This document shows, piece by piece, positions 32,753 to 42,878 of a DNA stretch of 64,000 nucleotides. The translations under genes and the position numbers were made by a program. Under the pieces are notes generated by a model. The model saw nothing but the letters and a program-made list of their open reading frames with translations. It had not been told where the DNA came from and made no database searches. Within the stretch, counting starts at the first letter, position 1. Each line of letters opens with the position of its first letter. Origin of the DNA: Mycobacterium sp. UM_CSW (GTDB taxonomy: Bacteria > Actinomycetota > Actinomycetes > Mycobacteriales > Mycobacteriaceae); assembly GCF_000455205.1 (NCBI RefSeq), contig NZ_AUWQ01000038.1:1-64000 (forward strand), in the 5' to 3' direction.

Positions 32753-33682
32753 ATGAAACGCACACCTGCAGACCGGATCGGATTGGCCGTCGGCGCCCTG
32801 TGCGTGTCCGCCTCGGCCGTCTTCCTGAAACTGGCCGCGACAACCCCGGCGACCGCGACGGCCGCGCGCTGCCTGCTCGCGCTGCCGGTGGTCGTCGTGC
32901 TCGCCGTCCCGGAATGGCGACGGGGCCGCGCTCTGTCGCGGCGCGGCCTGCTGTCGGCCGCCTGCTGCGGCGCCCTGTTCGCCGGTGACATGTTGCTGTG
33001 GACGCAGGCCATTCCGGAGGTGGGGGCGGGCCTGTCGACCGTCCTCGTCAACACCCAGGTCGCCGTCGTTCCACTGTTGAGCTGGCTCGTCGACCGGGAG
33101 ACGGTCTCGGCCCGGTTCCTGCTGGCGCTGCCCGCGCTCTTGGTCGGCGTCGCACTCGCCGGCGGGATGCTGGAGCACGGAATCTCGGGCAGCAACCCCG
33201 CGCTGGGCACTGCGCACGCGATCGGCGCCGCGCTGTGCTATTCGGGATTCCTGTTTCTGCTGCGACGCGGTGGGCAGGCCGGCCAAGCCATGCAGACGTA
33301 CGCGGTCGTGCTGGCGACGTCGGCGGTGCTGGCGGTCGCCGTGGGGCCCTGGTGGCACGGCTTGGAGCTGTGGCCCGGCTGGCACGCCGTCGGATGGCTG
33401 ATCCTGGTCGCCGTCACCGGCCAGTTGCTCGGCTGGCTGTTCGTGGCGTTCTTCTCGGCCCGCGTCCCCAGCACCGTCAGCTCGGCGCTACTCCTGCTGA
33501 CCCCGGTGGGCGCGGTCGCGCTGGGTGCCGTTGTGCTGGGCGAGCGTCCCTCGGCGCTGCAGCTCGGCGGTTGTGCGCTGGTGCTTGCCGCCGGCTACCT
33601 CGCCAGCTCGCGCGGATCTGAAACCGCGGCCCGCCGCGGCGTGCGGGAGCGCGACCGCGTATCACAGAGTGGGAAAGATTGA
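32753..33682 (+). CDS. EamA/DMT-superfamily transporter
   Basis: A 309-residue protein with about ten hydrophobic segments and two EamA repeats: RIGLAVGALCVSASAVFLKLA ... AIPEVGAGLSTVLVNTQVAVVPLLSW (first) and ALGTAHAIGAALCYSGFLF ... PSTVSSALLLLTPVGAVALGAVVLGE (second), each given in parts. DMT proteins export metabolites or drugs. It is divergent from the CGNR gene, and the short shared region contains an AT-rich stretch (CTAAATATCGATTTAA) suitable for promoters. Confidence 0.83.
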   Translation: MKRTPADRIGLAVGALCVSASAVFLKLAATTPATATAARCLLALPVVVVLAVPEWRRGRALSRRGLLSAACCGALFAGDMLLWTQAIPEVGAGLSTVLVNTQVAVVPLLSWLVDRETVSARFLLALPALLVGVALAGGMLEHGISGSNPALGTAHAIGAALCYSGFLFLLRRGGQAGQAMQTYAVVLATSAVLAVAVGPWWHGLELWPGWHAVGWLILVAVTGQLLGWLFVAFFSARVPSTVSSALLLLTPVGAVALGAVVLGERPSALQLGGCALVLAAGYLASSRGSETAARRGVRERDRVSQSGKD

Positions 33683-33698
33683 CTTCTGCGGAGGGGTT

Positions 33699-35223
<1,525 letters not shown>

Positions 35224-35231
<8 letters not shown>

Positions 35232-36012
35232 CTCGCGGCGACGAGCCTTTGCGATCAGCGTGCTGGGCGGGCCGACGACGGTGATCGACATCGCCGGGCG
35301 CCGGATCGTGATGGACCCGACCTTCGATCCCCCCGGTGAGCATGCCTACCTGACCAAGCTCGCGGGGCCGGCGGTGGGCGCCGACGCATTGGGTCCGGTG
35401 GACGCGGTGTTGATCAGTCACGACCAGCATCCCGACAACCTCGACGATGACGGTCGCCGGATGGCGCTGGCCGCCCCGCTGGTGCTCACCAATCCCGGCG
35501 CCGCCGGCCGGCTGGGCCCGCCCGCGGTGGGCGTGCCGGCGTGGGAGTCGTATGACCTGCCGGGCGGCTCGAGTTCGCTTGTGGCGCAAGCGGTTCCGGC
35601 GGTCCATGGCCCGGCCGACGGGCAGCGCGACGCCGGCGGCCACGTCAATTGCGAGGTGACGGGCTTCGTGCTGTCGGGACCCGGCGTGCCCACCGTGTAT
35701 CTCAGCGGCGACAACGCCTCGATGAGCGCCGTCAAGGCCGTCGCCGATCGGGTCGGCGAGATCGACGTCGCGGTGCTCTTCGCGGGCGCGGCGCGCGTGC
35801 CCGCGAAGGAAAACGGCCGGCCGTTGACGCTGACGTCGGCGCGCGCGGCCGCCGCCGCCGAGGTTCTCGGCGCCAAGGTGGTGATCCCGGCCCACGTCGA
35901 CGGCTGGGCCCACTTCAGCGAGGGCGCCGACGAATTCGCCGCGGCGTTCGATCAGGCCGGGATCGCCGGCGTGCTGCGGGTCGCGGCGCACGGCGAGTGG
36001 ATCGACCTATAG
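35224..36012 (+). CDS. Metallo-beta-lactamase-fold hydrolase (UlaG-like)
   Basis: A 262-residue MBL-fold protein. The metal site is the variant DAVLISHDQHPDNLDDDGRR (HxxHxDN). Later metal-contact regions are VPAVHGPA, YLSGDNASM and VVIPAHVDGWAHF. UlaG-like enzymes hydrolyse lactones or phosphoesters. The gene is coupled to the fadD stop by overlap, suggesting action on a thioester or lactone related to the ligase substrate (inference). It is convergent with EchA, overlapping by 6 bp. Confidence 0.8.
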
Positions 36013-36834
36013 CCGTCCCTCGGTGCGCAGCCCCGGGTGCACCCAGTCCGGCGAGCGGCGCTCCTTGAACGCGCGGAAGCCGTCGCGGGCCTCGGCGTCG
36101 GTGAGGCTGGCGGTCATGCCGATCCGGTCGTACAGGCCGAGGTAGTTGTCGATGCTGGACTTGATGACGCCGCGGGCGCGCGGCGCGGTCCGGCACACCT
36201 GCGCCAGCAGGTCTTTGGCCGTGGCGAGCAGCTCGTCGTGGGGCACCACCCGGGTGACCAGGCCCCAGTCGAGGGCCTCGGCGGCGGTCAGCACCCGGCC
36301 GGTGAACATCAGGTCACGGGTGCGGACCGGGCCGATCACCCGGACGAGCATCTGGCTGTAGTAGGTGTCGGCGTAACCGCGGAACAGCTCGGGCACCCGG
36401 AAGGTCGCCCGCTCGCTGACCACGGACAGGTCGCTGCACAGCGCGATCTGCATGCCGCCGCCCTGGCACAGCCCGTTGACCGCGGAGACGACGGGCTTGG
36501 CCGACGTGCGCACCGCGTCGAACGGCGTGACGTCCATGCCCAGCGCCGAGCCGAACGTGATCCAGTTGTCGGTGGCTCCCCCGCCGCCCATGTCGCCGCC
36601 GGGCGCGAAGACGTCCCCGGTTCCGGTGATCAGCAGCCCGGCCAGGTCCGGGTCTTCGCTGACACGCCCTATGGCGTAGCGGATCCCGAAGTACATCGCC
36701 GGCGTCAGGGCGTTGCGCGCTTCGGGGCGGTCGATCGTGCACACAGCGATCGGCCCCTGGCGTTCGAACTTCAGGTACGGGGTGCCCAGCCAGTCGCCTT
36801 CGGGCGGGCGGGGGGCGTCGTCCGGTGTCGGCAC
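36007..36834 (-). CDS. echA: Enoyl-CoA hydratase/isomerase family protein
   Basis: A 275-residue crotonase. Blocks: IAVCTIDRPEARNALTPAMY, LITGTGDVFAPGGDMGGGGA (oxyanion hole 1), KPVVSAVNGLCQGGGMQIAL (oxyanion hole 2) and FRVPELFRGYADTYYS. The glutamates of true hydratases are not obvious in the second block, so it may be an isomerase or another crotonase. It starts at GTG 36834. Confidence 0.85.
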   Translation of the reverse strand: MPTPDDAPRPPEGDWLGTPYLKFERQGPIAVCTIDRPEARNALTPAMYFGIRYAIGRVSEDPDLAGLLITGTGDVFAPGGDMGGGGATDNWITFGSALGMDVTPFDAVRTSAKPVVSAVNGLCQGGGMQIALCSDLSVVSERATFRVPELFRGYADTYYSQMLVRVIGPVRTRDLMFTGRVLTAAEALDWGLVTRVVPHDELLATAKDLLAQVCRTAPRARGVIKSSIDNYLGLYDRIGMTASLTDAEARDGFRAFKERRSPDWVHPGLRTEGRL

Positions 36835-36889
36835 GGGGCTCCTCTCACGCGTCGGCGCTTAACATCGCGCCCCAAGACTGTAACGCCGC

Positions 36890-37183
36890 CTAGGCGAACT
36901 GCATCGTGACGGTTCCGATGGTCTGCGAGGCGTCGGCGACCAGGGACGCCAGTTGGCCCTGCAGGGTGGTCGTGGCCTCGGCCACCGGCTTGTCGCAGAA
37001 GCGGCAGTGCGTCTTGAACTGCGGCTGGTCCTCTTCGTTGGGCCAGAATCGGCGCTCTCCGGCCATCGCGCCGGGGTCGTACATGACCGACTGGTGCGGG
37101 GCCTCCTTGAGGATCCTGCCCACCGGGTGGCGTTGCGGGCATTCGAGCTTCAACACGCCGATGCCCTCTTGGTTGGCTGCCAT
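36890..37183 (-). CDS. Small conserved protein with a CxxC pair, 97 aa
   Basis: A 97-residue protein (MAANQEGIGVLKLECPQRHP ...). KTHCRFCDKPVAEATTTLQG provides a single CxxC pair plus a lone Cys near residue 15. DASQTIGTVTMQF ends it. A minimal zinc ribbon or Fe site is possible but incomplete. No function is recognised. It lies divergent from the WhiB4-like gene and 55 bp before the echA gene on the same strand. Confidence 0.7.
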   Translation of the reverse strand: MAANQEGIGVLKLECPQRHPVGRILKEAPHQSVMYDPGAMAGERRFWPNEEDQPQFKTHCRFCDKPVAEATTTLQGQLASLVADASQTIGTVTMQFA

Positions 37184-37506
37184 CGTCCACCGTCCTTGTC
37201 TCTCGCTCTGTAGCTGCTGGGACTAGTCGATCACGATTTCGGTCGGAGGTGCGTGGGTTCGTCGTGGGCAGGTCCGACAGCGCGTCGGCAAACGCCGAGG
37301 TCACCGGCGTCGAACTCCGAGCCAATCAAGAAAAAGGTACGGATGTGCCACAAAACGTTGCGCAATCGATACTGAATCCCTTAACTTGGGGACCGGGGGG
37401 ATTTAGGTCACACGAACGGGCACGATGTGGCACGCGTCCCAACGGGGTCTCAGGGGAGGCGGTCGCAGAGCATGCGCTCGGCCGGCCGGTACGAAGGGAT
37501 AGCTCA
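37184..37506. other. Intergenic region between small CxxC protein and whiB4-like gene
   Basis: This 323-bp gap has no convincing gene. It contains an 8-bp inverted repeat GTGCCACA (37345-37352) and TGTGGCAC (37426-37433), and a G-rich stretch GGGGACCGGGGGG around 37389-37400. The ribosome site AAGGGA before TTG 37507 is at its right end. It probably carries a long leader or promoter for the whiB4-like gene. Confidence 0.5.
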
Positions 37507-37854
37507 TTGCCAGAATCAGCGACGGCCGTGCGGCCAATCAGTCTTGTGCCCGTGACCAGCGCTCCGCGCCCCGTGGAGGCGGACGATCGCACCTGGGTCA
37601 TGGAGGCGCTGTGCCGAGACGCAGATCCCGACGAAATGTTCGTGCGGGGGGCGGCACAACGTGAGGCGGCCGTTATCTGCCGTCACTGCCCCGTGCTGCG
37701 GGAGTGCGCGGCGGAGGCGCTCGACAACAAAGTCGAGTTCGGAATCTGGGGCGGGATGACCGAGCGCCAGCGCAGGGCCTTGCTCAAGCAGCATCCCGAG
37801 GTCGTGTCGTGGACGGATTTCTTCCGCCGGCGCAACGCCCGCTCCGCCGGCTAG
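37507..37854 (+). CDS. whiB4: WhiB-family Fe-S regulator, WhiB4-type
   Basis: A 115-residue WhiB protein. The four cluster cysteines are in MEALCRDAD and VICRHCPVLRECAAEALD. The tryptophan turn is FGIWGGMTERQRRALLKQHP, followed by a basic C terminus (FFRRRNARSAG). The KQHPEVVSW ending is typical of WhiB4, an oxygen- and NO-sensitive regulator. The TTG start was chosen because AAGGGA is well spaced before it and places the first Cys at residue 36, near its place in M. tuberculosis WhiB4; GTG 37528 is an alternative. Confidence 0.85.
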   Translation: MPESATAVRPISLVPVTSAPRPVEADDRTWVMEALCRDADPDEMFVRGAAQREAAVICRHCPVLRECAAEALDNKVEFGIWGGMTERQRRALLKQHPEVVSWTDFFRRRNARSAG

Positions 37855-37914
37855 CCGGGCGCCCGTTTTCCTCATTACGAAACTGTTACAGCTCTCGCGC
37901 GATACCGAGAAGCT

Positions 37915-38511
37915 CTAGGTGGACAGCGCGGGAAGCACAAGTGTGTCGATGACCTGTCGGAAGTAACCCGCGTCGACGGTTTGGCCGTTGAGCACCCGAA
38001 ACAAACTCATCGCGGTGAGTACGTCGGCGACCGGGGACCAGTCGCGGTCGGCGGCGATCTCACCGCGGGCCGCGGCGCGGGCCAGGATTGTCGTCATCAC
38101 GCGCCGGCCCCGCAGCAACAGCAGGTCGTCGAGGGCAGTGGCGAGTTCGCGGTCGTGCGTCGCTTCCAGGGCAACGCGGAGAACGAGGTCGTTGGTGATC
38201 AACTCGTTGTCGTTGCGCACCGCGCGCTCGATCAGGGCGTCCAAGTCGCCGGCCAGGCTGCCGGTGTCGTAAACGTTGTCGTCGCGCAGATCGGGCCGCC
38301 AGTAGACCAGCACGTCGGTCATCAATGCCGCTTTCGACGACCACCGCCGGTAGATCGCGGCCTTGCCGACGCCGGCCCGCGCGGCGATGTCGTCCATGTT
38401 CGTGGCGTCGTACCCGTTCTCGGTCAGTGCGGCAAGGGCAGCGTTGAGGATCGCGGGATCACGGGACCGGTCCAGCCGGCCATCGGTGCGCTGGCGAAGC
38501 TTCGATTCCAT
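37915..38511 (-). CDS. TetR-family regulator of the mmpS-mmpL operon
   Basis: A 198-residue TetR protein: HTH AILNAALAALTENGYDATNM, DIAARAGVGKAAIYRRWSSK, then a helical ligand domain (YDTGSLAGDLDALIERAV). It starts 4 bp after the mmpL stop on the same strand, so it is the third gene of mmpS-mmpL-tetR. A regulator placed last in the operon suggests negative feedback on the efflux/lipid transporter. Confidence 0.85.
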   Translation of the reverse strand: MESKLRQRTDGRLDRSRDPAILNAALAALTENGYDATNMDDIAARAGVGKAAIYRRWSSKAALMTDVLVYWRPDLRDDNVYDTGSLAGDLDALIERAVRNDNELITNDLVLRVALEATHDRELATALDDLLLLRGRRVMTTILARAAARGEIAADRDWSPVADVLTAMSLFRVLNGQTVDAGYFRQVIDTLVLPALST

Positions 38512-38515
38512 TGCG

Positions 38516-41380
38516 TCACACCCCCGTCAGTTGCGGGACGGGAGCGGTGTCACCCTCCGGCTCCGGCTTAGGGGCGTTTCGCTTCCGCATGGCGAAGGTG
38601 TCCAGCGGCCACCAGAACCAGCGGCCCAGCGCGGCGGCGATCGCCGGCGTCATGAACGCCCGCACGATAAACGTGTCGACGAGCAGACCCAACCCGATCG
38701 CGGTGCCGAACTGCCCGATCACCACCAGGTCGCTGACGATCATCGACGCCATGGTCGCCGCGAAAATCAGGCCGGCCGCGGTGACCACCCGGCCGGAGGC
38801 TCCCATGCCCCGGATGATGCCGGTGTTGAGGCCGGCCGGGATTTCTTCCTTCAGGCGAGAGACCAGCAGCAGGTTGTAGTCGGACCCGACGGCCAGCAGG
38901 ATGATCACCGTCAGCGGTAGCACGATCCATTGCAGGCCCACCCCGAGAATGTCCTGCCAGAGCAGGACGGACAGACCGCACGCGGTTCCCAGCGACGCGA
39001 GCACGGTACCGACGATCACCAGCGCGGCCACCAGGCTCCGGGTGATCACCAGCATGATGCCGAAGATCAGGATCAGCGTCGCGATGCCGGCGATCGTCAG
39101 GTCGATCTTCACGCCGTCCTGCATGTCGCTGTACATCGAGGCGGTGCCGGCCAGCGACACCTTCGCAGACTCCAAGGGAGTTCCCTTGACCGCGTCGGCA
39201 ACCGCCTGCTTGATGCCCTTCACATGCTGGATCCCGTCCACCGAGGCGGGGTCGCCCTGGTGGGTGATGATGAACCGGACCGCCTTACCGTCGGGCGAGA
39301 CGAACATTTTCAAACCGCGCTTGAAGTCGGGGTTTTTGAAGACTTCGGGCGGAAGGTAGAAGCTGTCGTCGTTCTTGGCTTCGTCGAAGTAGTTCCCCAT
39401 CATCGTCGAGCCTTCGGCGTTCTCCTGCATATGCCGCTGGATGCCCGCCATCGAGCTGTGCGTGGACAGCATGAAGTCCCGCATTCGTTGCATGGACTCG
39501 ATGGTCTTGGGAAAGTCGGCGAGCAGCTGTGGCATCAACCGGTCCAGGGCGTCGAAATCGACTGTGAGGCCGGCGAATTTGTCGGAAATCTGGTCGATGC
39601 CGTCGAGCGCGTCGAAGATGGAGCGCAAGGACCAGCACATGGGAATGTCGAAACAGTGCCTCTCCCAATAGAAATAGCTGCGAATGGGCCGCCAGAAGTC
39701 GTCGAAGTCTGCGATGCGGTCCCGCAGCTCGTTGGTGGTGTCCACCAGGTCGTGCGTTCGGCGATCCATGCTGTGGGTCGTGGCGGTCATCTGCTGCATG
39801 ACGCCATACATGTGCTGCATGACGCTGATCGTTCGGCCCATCTCGTCGGCCTGCTCGAGCATCGACGCCATGCTGTCGTTCATGAATTTCGCGGTCTGCA
39901 GGGTGCTGGAACTGTTCATGGCGATCACGAACGGGATCGAACTGTGTTCGATCGGCGCGCCCAACGGGCGAGTGATGGTTTGGACGCGCCCGATGCCGCG
40001 TTCATGGAAGACGCTCTTGGCGATTCTGTCGATGATCAGCATGTTCGCCGGGTCGCGCAGATCGTGGTCGGCTTCGACCATCAGCAGTTCCGGATTCATC
40101 CGCGCCGGGCTGAAGTGCCGCTCGGCCGCCGTCTGCGCGACGTTCGCCGCAATGTCCGGCGGGGTGAACTTCCTGTCGTTGTAAGTCGGGACATAGGTCG
40201 TCAGACTGACGAAACCGATCACCGCGACAAAGGACGCCACGACAATGATGGGCACGGGCCACCTCGTGACCATCGTGCCGACTTTGCGCCAACCCCGTTC
40301 CGACACTTGACGTTTCGGGTCGAAGAAACCGAACCGGGACGCGACCGCGAGCAACGCGGGAGCCAGCGTCAGGCCCGCCAGCATCGTCACCACCAGCGCG
40401 ATGGCGCACGGGATGCCCATCGTCTGGAAGTACGGAAGCTTGGTCGCGGTCAGGCACAGGCAGGCGCCCACGATCGTCAGACCCGATCCGAGGATGACGT
40501 GCACGACGCCGTTGTAGGCGCTGTAGTAGGCCTGCTCGCGATCCTCGCCGCGGGACCGGGCTTCGTGATAGCGACCCAACAGGAAGATGAAGTAGTCGGT
40601 TCCCGTGGCGATGGTCAGCATCGTGACCATGCTGACGGCGTACGGGGTCAGCCCGATGATGTCCAGGTTCCCGGCGGTCGCCACGATGCCTTCGGCGGCG
40701 TAGAGCTCGAAGCGGACCAGGATCAGCGCCAACAGCGCGTTCTTCAGCGAGCGATAGATGATCAGCAGCATCACGAAGATGACGCCGATGGTGACCATCG
40801 TCATCAGTTCCATGCTGTTGTGCGCGGCGATCAGCGTGTCGGTGTTGAGCGCGGTGTTGCCGGCCACGTAGGCCTTGACGCCCGGCGGCGGCGGGACGCT
40901 CTTGACGATCTTGCGGACCTCGGCGACCGACCTGTGGGCGGGGGTGGTGCCCTGCGCGCCGTCGAGGAAGACCTGCACGTAGGCGGCTTTACCGTCCGGG
41001 CTCTGGGAGCCGGCGGCGGTCAGCGGGTCACTCCAGAAATCCTGCAGGAACTGGACATGCTTGCTGGCCTTGAGCTTGGCGACGATCTTGTTGTAGAACT
41101 CGTGCGCGCTGTCGCCGAGCTTGTCGTCGCCCTCCAACACGACCATCGCCGTGGAGTCGGTGTCGAACTCCTGGAACTTGTGGCCGATGTTCATCATGTC
41201 TTTGAATGCCGTCGCGTCCCGCGGGGTCATGGGCACCGAGTGCCTGCCCGCGACGTCGCCGAGCGAGGGCGTGAACAGCGTGGTGCCGAGCGCGACGAGC
41301 AGCCAAAGCAGGATGATCGGCACCGCCAGGACGCGGATCATGCGGGCGATGCGGGAGCGAGAGCCGGGCTCGGTACTCAT
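38516..41380 (-). CDS. mmpL: MmpL-family RND lipid transporter
   Basis: A 954-residue MmpL protein with the RND layout: a first helix (VLAVPIILLWLLVALGTTLF), a large periplasmic loop, five helices with the conserved block ATGTDYFIFLLGRYHEARSRG, a second periplasmic loop containing a helical hairpin (about 490-640, with many Met), and a last helix group with AVGSDYNLLLVSRLKEE. The two G-T/S-D-Y motifs carry the proton-relay Asp-Tyr. ATG 41380 overlaps the mmpS stop by ATGA. MmpL/MmpS pairs export siderophores, glycopeptidolipids or drugs; the substrate here is not known. Confidence 0.93.
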   Translation of the reverse strand: MSTEPGSRSRIARMIRVLAVPIILLWLLVALGTTLFTPSLGDVAGRHSVPMTPRDATAFKDMMNIGHKFQEFDTDSTAMVVLEGDDKLGDSAHEFYNKIVAKLKASKHVQFLQDFWSDPLTAAGSQSPDGKAAYVQVFLDGAQGTTPAHRSVAEVRKIVKSVPPPPGVKAYVAGNTALNTDTLIAAHNSMELMTMVTIGVIFVMLLIIYRSLKNALLALILVRFELYAAEGIVATAGNLDIIGLTPYAVSMVTMLTIATGTDYFIFLLGRYHEARSRGEDREQAYYSAYNGVVHVILGSGLTIVGACLCLTATKLPYFQTMGIPCAIALVVTMLAGLTLAPALLAVASRFGFFDPKRQVSERGWRKVGTMVTRWPVPIIVVASFVAVIGFVSLTTYVPTYNDRKFTPPDIAANVAQTAAERHFSPARMNPELLMVEADHDLRDPANMLIIDRIAKSVFHERGIGRVQTITRPLGAPIEHSSIPFVIAMNSSSTLQTAKFMNDSMASMLEQADEMGRTISVMQHMYGVMQQMTATTHSMDRRTHDLVDTTNELRDRIADFDDFWRPIRSYFYWERHCFDIPMCWSLRSIFDALDGIDQISDKFAGLTVDFDALDRLMPQLLADFPKTIESMQRMRDFMLSTHSSMAGIQRHMQENAEGSTMMGNYFDEAKNDDSFYLPPEVFKNPDFKRGLKMFVSPDGKAVRFIITHQGDPASVDGIQHVKGIKQAVADAVKGTPLESAKVSLAGTASMYSDMQDGVKIDLTIAGIATLILIFGIMLVITRSLVAALVIVGTVLASLGTACGLSVLLWQDILGVGLQWIVLPLTVIILLAVGSDYNLLLVSRLKEEIPAGLNTGIIRGMGASGRVVTAAGLIFAATMASMIVSDLVVIGQFGTAIGLGLLVDTFIVRAFMTPAIAAALGRWFWWPLDTFAMRKRNAPKPEPEGDTAPVPQLTGV

Positions 41381-41814
41381 ACGGATTTCACCAGGCAGTA
41401 GATGAAGGGTTCGTATTCGTCGATGGTGCGGTCGTCGCGGACTTGGCCGTCGACGATGACCCGACATCGGATGTTGCGCAGGCCTTTGTCACCTTGGGCG
41501 ACGATGTTGGCCGACATCGACGGCAGGGTCGTCACGATCGTGTACGACCACGGCAGCGGGGCGTGCTCGACGAGATGGGGTTGCCCGTTCTCGTCGAGGT
41601 AGTTGGCGCTGACGCTGCCCCCCGATGGCGAAGTGACCTCGTAGGTGATGTGTTTCGGGTTGAACGGCTTCGTGTCGTCGGCGTTCGCGTCGTGGCTCGC
41701 GGCGTGTGCGGTTGCTCCGAAACTGGCGCGCACCCGCAGCACGACATACGAACCGAGCGCGACGACGACGACAAGAAGTAGCGGGATCCAGACCTTCTTG
41801 AAGAGTCGATACAC
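41377..41814 (-). CDS. mmpS: MmpS-family membrane accessory protein
   Basis: A 145-residue MmpS protein with one N-terminal helix (VWIPLLLVVVVALGSYVVLRV) and a periplasmic beta-sandwich domain: ITYEVTSPSGGSVSANYLDE, LPWSYTIVTTLPSMSANIVAQGD and RCRVIVDGQVRDDRTIDEY. GTG 41814 was chosen over the longer ATG 41838 because GGAGGA is 7 nt before it. It is first in the operon with mmpL, as usual for these pairs. Confidence 0.92.
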   Translation of the reverse strand: MYRLFKKVWIPLLLVVVVALGSYVVLRVRASFGATAHAASHDANADDTKPFNPKHITYEVTSPSGGSVSANYLDENGQPHLVEHAPLPWSYTIVTTLPSMSANIVAQGDKGLRNIRCRVIVDGQVRDDRTIDEYEPFIYCLVKSV

Positions 41815-41886
41815 CTGCCATCTCCTCCCTACCGCCACCGCCGAGGTCGGGATGCCGGGGCCGCATCGACGCGGAACGCAAGTTCC

Positions 41887-42225
41887 ATGCTCGGGCGGTC
41901 AGGACATTACCGCATCGCCGAGAACTCCGCCCTGTGGGGCCACTCAGCCCTTGCCGTCGATGCACGAGCAACGACCGTTGCGGCGGTGACTTGGCTTGAA
42001 TCCGTTGGACGCCGCGATATTTGGGTGTTGCTCGGTCCCAAGCGGTTGACGGTCGTGTCCCTCCGGCAGTGCGAAAGAATTCGGCCTGAAACGCTGGCTC
42101 GTCTTGGACACGGCAGCCGGACCGCATTACTGCGCTACCAAGGTGTGGTGTTCGGTCGTGCTGCCGCGATCGGCGAAGCGTTGTCGTCGCTGGCGACCGC
42201 CATCATCGAAGGGCCGAAACCTTGA
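41887..42225 (+). CDS. Hypothetical protein, 112 aa, start of accessory island
   Basis: An ORF of 112 residues (MLGRSGHYRIAENSALWGHS ...) with the segment RRDIWVLLGPKRLTVVSLRQCERIRPETLARL. Codon third positions favour G/C only moderately. No domain is recognised. Its stop overlaps an in-frame TTG of the next ORF. It may be a real small gene or a remnant at the island edge. Confidence 0.45.
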   Translation: MLGRSGHYRIAENSALWGHSALAVDARATTVAAVTWLESVGRRDIWVLLGPKRLTVVSLRQCERIRPETLARLGHGSRTALLRYQGVVFGRAAAIGEALSSLATAIIEGPKP

Positions 42226-42284
42226 CCCAACCGGCCCGCGCGGCCACACGGGCGCAACGGCCAGAGACTGGCAAGATTAAGCCC

Positions 42285-42803
42285 ATGCTGACTCTGCTGG
42301 CCGACGCGCCGAGCACCTGCAACAGCGCGTGGTGGAATTCATTTGTAGGCCCGATTGGCGTCGTGTTCGGTGCTTTTATCACGGGCTTGGTGACTTGGCG
42401 AAATGCACGAAAGTCGGTCTACGAACGGTTGGAGACGCTCGTCCAGATCCATAAGAATTGGCCCGTTGGTATTTCAGGCGACGACACACTAGAACATTCG
42501 ATTGCAATTGCGTTAGCTGAGATACGACGCAAGGAACCTGGGCACCCACCTGAGCCGACCACGGAGCCAGAACGAAAAGCCGACGCTGAGGTAAAAGTAG
42601 TGGCGCGTCGAACATCGTTTCTAGCTTGGATAGGAGCCGTTACTGCTGCCGTAATCGGCGCCATCACCACCGTGTGGGTCAGCAATACCCCAAGCACTTC
42701 TCATCCGGGACACGGCTCGGCGTCAGAACTGGTGCCGGTGATCGCTACCGTGATCACAATCTTGATCACTACTGTCGTTTCGTTTGCGATATCGCGTCGA
42801 TGA
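42285..42803 (+). CDS. Small membrane protein with three predicted helices
   Basis: A 172-residue protein (193 if the TTG at 42222 is used) with one helix near the N terminus (FVGPIGVVFGAFITGLVTW), a charged cytoplasmic-like middle with Arg/Lys/Glu-rich helices (SVYERLETLVQIHKNWPVG ... KADAEVKVVARR), and two C-terminal helices (FLAWIGAVTAAVIGAITTVWV, VIATVITILITTVVSFAI). This layout recalls small membrane effectors found in defence islands, but no family is identified. Codon usage is less GC-rich than in neighbouring core genes. Confidence 0.65.
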   Translation: MLTLLADAPSTCNSAWWNSFVGPIGVVFGAFITGLVTWRNARKSVYERLETLVQIHKNWPVGISGDDTLEHSIAIALAEIRRKEPGHPPEPTTEPERKADAEVKVVARRTSFLAWIGAVTAAVIGAITTVWVSNTPSTSHPGHGSASELVPVIATVITILITTVVSFAISRR

Positions 42804-42878
42804 AAACAGAAGTCTCCCCATGCTCGCCGCCGTGACCGACGAAGCGGCTGAGTCGGCTGAGTCGATCGAGTCAGCCTG

